NCBI GenBank assembly: GCA_017548125.1 | Contig: JAFYNK010000033.1 | Location: 1 to 44,902, forward strand | Direction of reading: 5' to 3' | Length of the DNA stretch: 44,902 nt | DNA from: Bacteroidales bacterium | GTDB taxonomy: Bacteria; Bacteroidota; Bacteroidia; Bacteroidales; F082 | Shown: piece after piece, positions 40,488 through 44,902 of the stretch | How positions within the stretch are numbered: the stretch's first letter is position 1 | Layout of the letters: the number at the start of each line of letters is the position of its first letter | Position numbers and translations under genes: made by a program | Notes under the pieces: generated by a model | Told to the model about the DNA's origin: nothing | Seen by the model: only the letters and a program-made list of their open reading frames with translations | Database searches by the model: none

Positions 40488-42071
40488 ATGAACCCTAAAC
40501 AAAATACTATTAAAAGAAAAGCCCTCGTCATTTTTGCATTAGTAGCTGTGATGTTCGTGCTTCATGCTTTTGTGACTTCAAATGCCACAATGGCTGAGCG
40601 CGTCTTCACAGGTACTGTGACAGAAAATGTCGTGATAGAAATAACAACTGCAGATGTAAATGCAGAGACATCGATAGGAGAGGAGATAGGTGCTGGATTG
40701 AGCAACTTCTTCGCTTTTACCGGTTTTAAGAACGCAACAAGAGGTAACTTGGTTATGATTCTTGTTGCTTTCTTTTTTATATTTCTGGCTATTAAATATG
40801 ATTTTGAACCGATGTTGCTTATACCTATCGGTGTAGGTATAATTGTCGGTAATATCCCATTCCTACAGACCTACACATTCAACCTCAGCGATGTCTTGTC
40901 TCATCTGCAAGAACTCGCCGACCAGAATGTGCTGCAGTCTGACATCCAAAATGCACAGGCTCTTATGGTTAGCCTCTTCGGTGGCGAGAATGTCAAGCTG
41001 GAACTCAACACTGCTTTGGCTCGTTTCAATGAGATGTATGCTAACGGCTCTATCGTTCTTCCTCAAGGAATGGACGAAGCTACAGCCCTCGCAGCTATCA
41101 ACGAGGCTTTCGGCTTGAATATTCAAACTGGTATCTATCAAGAAGGTTCAGTGTTGAACTACCTCTACTTCGGAGTTCGTCAAGGTATTTATCCTCCGCT
41201 TATCTTCTTAGGAATCGGCGCTATGACTGACTTCTCATCGCTCATTTCACAGCCTCGTCTCATGATATTAGGCGCTGCTGCTCAGTTGGGCGTGTTTCTT
41301 ACTTTCATAGGCGCTCTGTATCTCGGTTTCGACCTTAAAGAAGCTGGTGCTATCGGTATCATCGGCGGCGCTGACGGTCCAACAGCTATCTTCTTGTCAT
41401 CAAAGATGGCTCCTCATCTCCTCGGACCTATCGCTATCGCTGCTTATTCTTACATGGCCCTCGTGCCTCTCATCCAGCCTCCTATCATGCGTTTGCTCAC
41501 TACACCGAAAGAACGCGTTATTCACATGAAGGCTCCTCGCGCTGTAAGCAAAACAGAAAAAGTATGCTTCCCAATAGTAGGTCTCCTTTTAACAACATTC
41601 ATCAGCCCTTCGGCATTGCCATTGCTCGGTATGTTGTTCTTCGGTAACCTCCTCAAGGAAAGCGGCGTGACAAAACGTCTCGCTAACACCGCAAGCAACG
41701 CTCTCATCGACATAGTGACAATATTGTTAGGTCTCACCGTCGGCGCTTCAACACAGGCTGACGTGTTCCTCACAAAAGATTCATTGTTGATATTCGGATT
41801 AGGCGCTCTGTCATTCATGATAGCTACAGCAGCAGGTGTTCTCGGCGCTAAAATTATGAATCTCTTCTTGAAAGAAGGCGATAAGATAAATCCTCTCATC
41901 GGTAATGCTGGCGTTTCTGCTGTGCCTGACAGCGCTCGCGTTTCTCAGGTAGAAGGACAGAAATACGATCCTTCAAATCACCTCCTCATGCACGCTATGG
42001 CTCCTAACGTATCAGGCGTTATCGGCTCGGCAGTGGCAGCAGGTGTCCTGATGAGTTTCTTGATGTTGTAA
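40488..42071 (+). CDS. mmdB: Na+-pumping decarboxylase beta subunit (OadB/MmdB/GcdB family)
   Basis: A 527-residue integral membrane protein that decarboxylates carboxybiotin and exports Na+. Landmarks: FLGIGAMTDFSSLISQPRLM, GIIGGADGPTAIFLSSKMAP, PSALPLLGMLFFGNLLKESG, NALIDIVTILLGLTVG, and NAGVSAVPDSARV. It is about 100 residues longer than most family members. The extra part is a polar stretch at about residues 128-220 (SHLQELADQNVLQSDIQNAQ onwards) between two early membrane segments. A terminator follows, so this is the last gene of the operon. Confidence 0.94.
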   Translation: MNPKQNTIKRKALVIFALVAVMFVLHAFVTSNATMAERVFTGTVTENVVIEITTADVNAETSIGEEIGAGLSNFFAFTGFKNATRGNLVMILVAFFFIFLAIKYDFEPMLLIPIGVGIIVGNIPFLQTYTFNLSDVLSHLQELADQNVLQSDIQNAQALMVSLFGGENVKLELNTALARFNEMYANGSIVLPQGMDEATALAAINEAFGLNIQTGIYQEGSVLNYLYFGVRQGIYPPLIFLGIGAMTDFSSLISQPRLMILGAAAQLGVFLTFIGALYLGFDLKEAGAIGIIGGADGPTAIFLSSKMAPHLLGPIAIAAYSYMALVPLIQPPIMRLLTTPKERVIHMKAPRAVSKTEKVCFPIVGLLLTTFISPSALPLLGMLFFGNLLKESGVTKRLANTASNALIDIVTILLGLTVGASTQADVFLTKDSLLIFGLGALSFMIATAAGVLGAKIMNLFLKEGDKINPLIGNAGVSAVPDSARVSQVEGQKYDPSNHLLMHAMAPNVSGVIGSAVAAGVLMSFLML

Positions 42072-42096
42072 AATATCAATGATCAGATAAAAAAAA

Positions 42097-42126
42097 GATG
42101 GAGACATTTCTGTTTCCATCTTTTTT
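42097..42126 (+). terminator. Terminator of the methylmalonyl-CoA decarboxylase operon
   Basis: A 10-bp stem (GATGGAGACA / TGTTTCCATC, one G-U pair) with a TTTC loop and six T follows mmdB by 26 bp. Confidence 0.85.
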
Positions 42127-42155
42127 GTTTATAATAATATTTAAAAAATATATGT

Positions 42156-42665
42156 CTATTCTATATCTGTCTTATATTCTTTTTTTAAAATTCCATTTTC
42201 GTTAATCCATTCTGGCAGACAATAAGCGTAACCACGACCGCCATATTTTACCTTGACAAGGTCGCTGCGACGATTGGCTAACTTGACAAGACATTGATTG
42301 ATTTTTGCTTTGCTTTTAATGTCGTCAATGAAAATACCAACTTCTTTAGCCTTTTTAAACGCCTTGTCGTAAATGTCTTTGCTTAACGTGGCTTTCTCAT
42401 TTTCGGATATAATATCTAAGATAATCTTGTCCCAACTTGAAAGTGGATATGGCTTGCGAGGATTGGTTTCTTTTTTTCTATATCTTGGAAATTGCGCTGC
42501 AATGCTAATGAAATTTTCAGAATTAGAATTTGTTCTTAGAATGTTTTCCAATTCAAAAATTCTGTTCTCGCAAAATGAGATTTTTGCGGAAAGTTTTCTT
42601 ATTTCTGATTTATAATCTGAAATAAGATCCATAATGTCAGATGTAGTCAGAGAATTGTTTGTCAT
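42156..42665 (-). CDS. Hypothetical protein with N-terminal coiled coil and predicted winged-helix region
   Basis: A 169-residue cytoplasmic protein. Residues about 10-45 are a heptad-rich helix (YKSEIRKLSAKISFCENRIFELENIL). A linker with YRKKETNPRKPYPLSSWDK leads to a segment (about 78-160) that could be a winged helix: WDKIILDIISENEKATLSKD, then helix-rich turns, then VKYGGRGYAYCLPEWI as a beta-wing. No family was recognised. A minus-strand TATTTTTG -7 box lies upstream. It is isolated between two metabolic units, with separate promoters on each side. DNA binding is only a guess from the fold pattern. Confidence 0.7.
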   Translation of the reverse strand: MTNNSLTTSDIMDLISDYKSEIRKLSAKISFCENRIFELENILRTNSNSENFISIAAQFPRYRKKETNPRKPYPLSSWDKIILDIISENEKATLSKDIYDKAFKKAKEVGIFIDDIKSKAKINQCLVKLANRRSDLVKVKYGGRGYAYCLPEWINENGILKKEYKTDIE

Positions 42666-42694
42666 TATACTTAATAATTTATTTTTTAAAACTG

Positions 42695-42702
42695 CAAAAA
42701 TA
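42695..42702 (-). promoter_or_regulatory. Candidate -7 box for the hypothetical coiled-coil gene
   Basis: Minus strand TATTTTTG fits TAnnTTTG; a -33-like TTTG on the same strand lies 21 bp further upstream. Confidence 0.5.
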
Positions 42703-42753
42703 CAATAATATTGCTCAAAACCGCAAATTTTACTACATATTTCAGCATTTTTG

Positions 42754-42783
42754 TTGAAATTAAATATAAAACTATTATTTTTG
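42754..42783 (+). promoter_or_regulatory. Candidate promoter of the YfcC-like permease gene
   Basis: A TTG (42754-42756), 19 bp, then TATTTTTG (42776-42783), which is the usual Bacteroidetes -33/-7 spacing. It ends 16 bp before the ATG. Confidence 0.6.
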
Positions 42784-42799
42784 CAAAAAAGATAATATT

Positions 42800-44422
42800 A
42801 TGGCACAGAAAAAAGTACCGCACACTTTTGTTATTGTATTCTTTATCATAGTGATAGCAGCTGTTATGACTTGGTTTGTCGAGCCTGGCTATTATGTTAA
42901 AGAAAACTTTATAGAAAATGGAATTGAAAAAACAGAATTGAATTTCTATTATCAAGATGAGATTCCCGAACAATTAAAGGCTGATTATCACTCCGAACCT
43001 CAGACTTGGCAAGTGTTTTCGGCACTTTTCAAGGGTTTTGAGAAACAAAGCTCAATCATCGTTTTCATCCTTATTATAGGCGGAGCATTCTGGATAATGA
43101 ATAAAAGCCACGCCATCGATATGGGAATATTCTCATTCCTGCGATTTACCCGAAAACTGGAAAATATAAAGCTATTTAAGACACTTGGCGTCGATAATAT
43201 TATCATCACTTTGATAATGCTTTTGTTTAGTCTGTTCGGTGCGGTCTTCGGTATGAGCGAAGAATGTATTGCATTTATCATAATTATTATTCCTCTCGCT
43301 ATTTCTATGGGCTACGATTCGATTGTTGGTGTCTGTATGGTTTATGTGGCGGCTCATGTCGGTTTCGCAGGTGCGATATTGAATCCTTTTACTATAGGCA
43401 TCGCTCAGGGAATCGCAGAAGTGCCTCTTTTCTCAGGAATAGGTTACAGAGTGTTCTGCTGGGTGGTGATAAATATCATCACGATTGCTTTTGTGCTGTT
43501 ATATGCTAAAAAAGTAAAGAAGAATCCAATGTCGTCGATAATGTATGACGAAGACGCTTATTGGCGCACACATAGCGTGGAAGGACAGCAAGAACATGAG
43601 GCAATCAAGACGAGACAGTCGTGGTATGTTTATGCAGCGCTTCTCATCGCAATGACGATTTTCTCTTTCTGTTATCCAACCACCACGTTAAATGTCGGCA
43701 ACTCGTCGATGACAGCGCCTTTCATCCCAATCTTGACAGCGTTTTTCGCGCTATTGGGACCATTGTCGTTGAGAAAGACAGTGCATAACTTCATACTTTT
43801 GATTTTGCTTTATACGATAATATATCTCATTGTCGGTGTTATGGGATATGGATGGTATGTGATGGAAATCGCTACGTTGTTCCTCGTCATGGGTATTGCG
43901 AGCGGTCTGGCGATAGGAAAGACTGCCAGCGACATAGCACGACTTTTCATTGAAGGTATGAGCGACATCTTGTCGGCAGCTGTCGTCGTCGGTCTTGCGG
44001 GCGGCATCGTGATAATACTTCAAGAAGGCGGTATCATCGACACTATCTTGTACGGACTTTCAAAATCGATGACGGATTTGGGCAAGATCGCTTCTGTGGA
44101 GATTATGTATGCGATACAGACCATAGTCAATGTCGTTATTCCTTCAGGTTCGGCAAAGGCAGCGATTACGATGCCTATCATGGCGCCGTTCAGCGATCTG
44201 ATAGGAGTGTGCCGTCAGGCAACGGTGATGGCGTTCCAGTTTGGCGACGGATTCACCAATATGATAACACCGACATCTGGAGTCCTCATAGCAGCACTCG
44301 GCGTGGCAAGAGTGCCATATCAGAAATGGTTCAAATGGGCATGGAAGTTCATATTATTGATGATAATATTAGGAGGATTGCTCTTGATACCGACAGTGAC
44401 GATGAGTCTTGAGGGATTTTAA
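42800..44422 (+). CDS. YfcC family (DcuC superfamily) permease
   Basis: A 540-residue polytopic inner-membrane transporter. The opening KKVPHTFVIVFFIIVIAAVMTWFVEPG is typical of YfcC proteins, followed by a variable extracytoplasmic loop and TWQVFSALFKGFEKQSSIIV. Conserved half-repeats are FGMSEECIAFIIIIIPLAI with LNPFTIGIAQGIAEVPLFSG and VVIPSGSAKAAITMPIMAPF with QFGDGFTNMITPTSGVLIA. Family members are predicted to carry amino acids, peptides or organic acids; some are annotated with arginine/ornithine exchange. The substrate here is unknown. It would fit amino acid or peptide uptake after extracellular proteolysis. Confidence 0.9.
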   Translation: MAQKKVPHTFVIVFFIIVIAAVMTWFVEPGYYVKENFIENGIEKTELNFYYQDEIPEQLKADYHSEPQTWQVFSALFKGFEKQSSIIVFILIIGGAFWIMNKSHAIDMGIFSFLRFTRKLENIKLFKTLGVDNIIITLIMLLFSLFGAVFGMSEECIAFIIIIIPLAISMGYDSIVGVCMVYVAAHVGFAGAILNPFTIGIAQGIAEVPLFSGIGYRVFCWVVINIITIAFVLLYAKKVKKNPMSSIMYDEDAYWRTHSVEGQQEHEAIKTRQSWYVYAALLIAMTIFSFCYPTTTLNVGNSSMTAPFIPILTAFFALLGPLSLRKTVHNFILLILLYTIIYLIVGVMGYGWYVMEIATLFLVMGIASGLAIGKTASDIARLFIEGMSDILSAAVVVGLAGGIVIILQEGGIIDTILYGLSKSMTDLGKIASVEIMYAIQTIVNVVIPSGSAKAAITMPIMAPFSDLIGVCRQATVMAFQFGDGFTNMITPTSGVLIAALGVARVPYQKWFKWAWKFILLMIILGGLLLIPTVTMSLEGF

Positions 44423-44423
44423 T

Positions 44424-44698
44424 TAGTTTGGAAATTAGGAATTAGGAATTGAGGAATTGAGGAATTGAGGAACTGAGGAACTGAGGAATTGAGGAACTGA
44501 GGAATTGAGGAATTGAGGAACTGAGGAATTGAGGAACTGAGGAATTGAGGAATTGAGGAACTGAGGAACTGAGGAATTGAGGAACTGAGGAATTGAGGAA
44601 TTGAGGAATTGAGGAATTGAGGAATTGAGGAGCTGAGGAACTGAGGAATTGAGGAATTGAGGAATTGAGGAATTGAGGAATTGAGGAGCTGAGGAGTT
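44424..44698. repeat. Long octamer array (about 31 GAGGAATT/GAGGAACT units) after the permease gene
   Basis: From 44451 to 44698 there are 31 units of 8 bp without a phase break, nearly all GAGGAATT or GAGGAACT, ending in GAGGAGCT and GAGGAGTT. It begins (44430-44450) with shorter GGAATTA words. Same word family as 28431-28526. No open frame can cross it on the plus strand because each unit adds a TGA in one of the frames. Confidence 0.95.
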
Positions 44699-44727
44699 CA
44701 GGGTTTGAATTTTAGAGTTTTGAAATA

Positions 44728-44870
44728 GTCCCGTTAGGGACGGAAGATTATAGGCAGGTATGGAGAGCGAAGCTCGGAATGCCTGCTATAAAGACTGGAT
44801 ATTCATCAGAGTGCCGAAGGTACGACAGAAAAAATCATCCATATTCTGTCGCGCTTTCGGCGCTTTTTTT
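44728..44870 (+). other. Three-hairpin structured element (candidate RNA or REP-like repeat)
   Basis: Hairpin 1: GTCCC-GTTA-GGGAC (44728-44741). Hairpin 2: outer 6-bp stem (44753-44758 with 44782-44787) enclosing GAGC-GAA-GCTC (44765-44775). Hairpin 3: 20 nt (44811-44830) pair with 44844-44863, with three G-U pairs and one mismatch, followed by seven T. The wobble pairs hold only if the plus strand is the RNA. No coding frame of note crosses it. The GTCCCGTTAGGGAC word and the CCGAAGGTACGACAGA word look familiar as repeats in Bacteroidetes chromosomes, but I cannot verify that here. Confidence 0.6.
44811..44870 (+). terminator. Strong terminator-like hairpin at the end of the structured element
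   Basis: A 20-bp imperfect stem (left 44811-44830, right 44844-44863) and a seven-T tail. It may end transcription from the permease unit or be part of a dispersed repeat. Confidence 0.65.
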
Positions 44871-44902
44871 ATTGAAAACTGAAAGTTGAAATGGAATAGT
44901 TG

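Noticed and set aside
40863-41141. Minus-strand 92-residue frame inside mmdB
   Set aside because: It is antisense to the mmdB insertion, with no start context and no recognisable motif.
44451-44698. CRISPR array
   Set aside because: Units are 8 bp with no spacers, and no cas genes are near.

Overview
The window looks like chromosomal DNA of an AT-rich, type IX secretion system (T9SS)-using Bacteroidales, probably host-associated. Several large secreted proteins carry T9SS-like C-terminal sorting domains. Many genes are preceded by the Bacteroidetes -7 promoter box TAnnTTTG rather than an E. coli-type box. There is a Na+-pumping methylmalonyl-CoA decarboxylase operon, and a secreted GH110-type alpha-galactosidase that suggests host glycans as a food source. 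No rRNA, tRNA, CRISPR array, prophage or complete insertion sequence was seen.

Layout. 1-1142: the end of a conserved hypothetical gene, then rsmI. 1165-4434: secreted M6 metalloprotease. 4437-8574 (minus): PIF1-like helicase with HRDC and HTH tail, then an orphan sensor histidine kinase. 8807-19221: a giant 2548-residue subtilisin-like protease, a coupled small Q-rich membrane protein, and a second subtilisin-like protease. 19427-22561: leuS with an extra nuclease-like domain. 22626-28448: alpha-2-macroglobulin-like protein that has lost the thioester. 28569-29777 (minus): acyltransferase. 29933-31039: Dam-type methylase followed by the tail of a broken restriction enzyme. 31095-32944 (minus): thpR and sdaA. 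33101-34885: GH110-like enzyme. 34951-37251 (minus): secreted M1 peptidase. 37431-42071: mce-mmdA-mmdD-mmdE-mmdC-mmdB. 42156-42665 (minus): hypothetical. 42800-44422: YfcC-like permease. 44423-44902: a long octamer array and a structured three-hairpin element.

How the genes fit together. Four secreted peptidases, serine ammonia-lyase, a YfcC-like permease and the methylmalonyl-CoA pathway fit a protein- and amino-acid-fermenting anaerobe that makes propionate and conserves energy as a Na+ gradient.

The most unusual signal is a dispersed family of short tandem arrays with period 7 or 8. They share a small vocabulary of words, fill intergenic gaps, supply the stop codons of several genes, and also sit in frame inside unrelated proteins (helicase, acyltransferase twice, alpha-2-macroglobulin several times, a subtilase sorting domain). 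Arrays whose words are stop-free on the coding strand occur inside genes, and arrays whose words contain stops occur at gene ends or between genes. The second strong candidate is the DUF559/PD-(D/E)XK-like domain embedded in leucyl-tRNA synthetase. All calls were made by reading the sequence; no database search was run.
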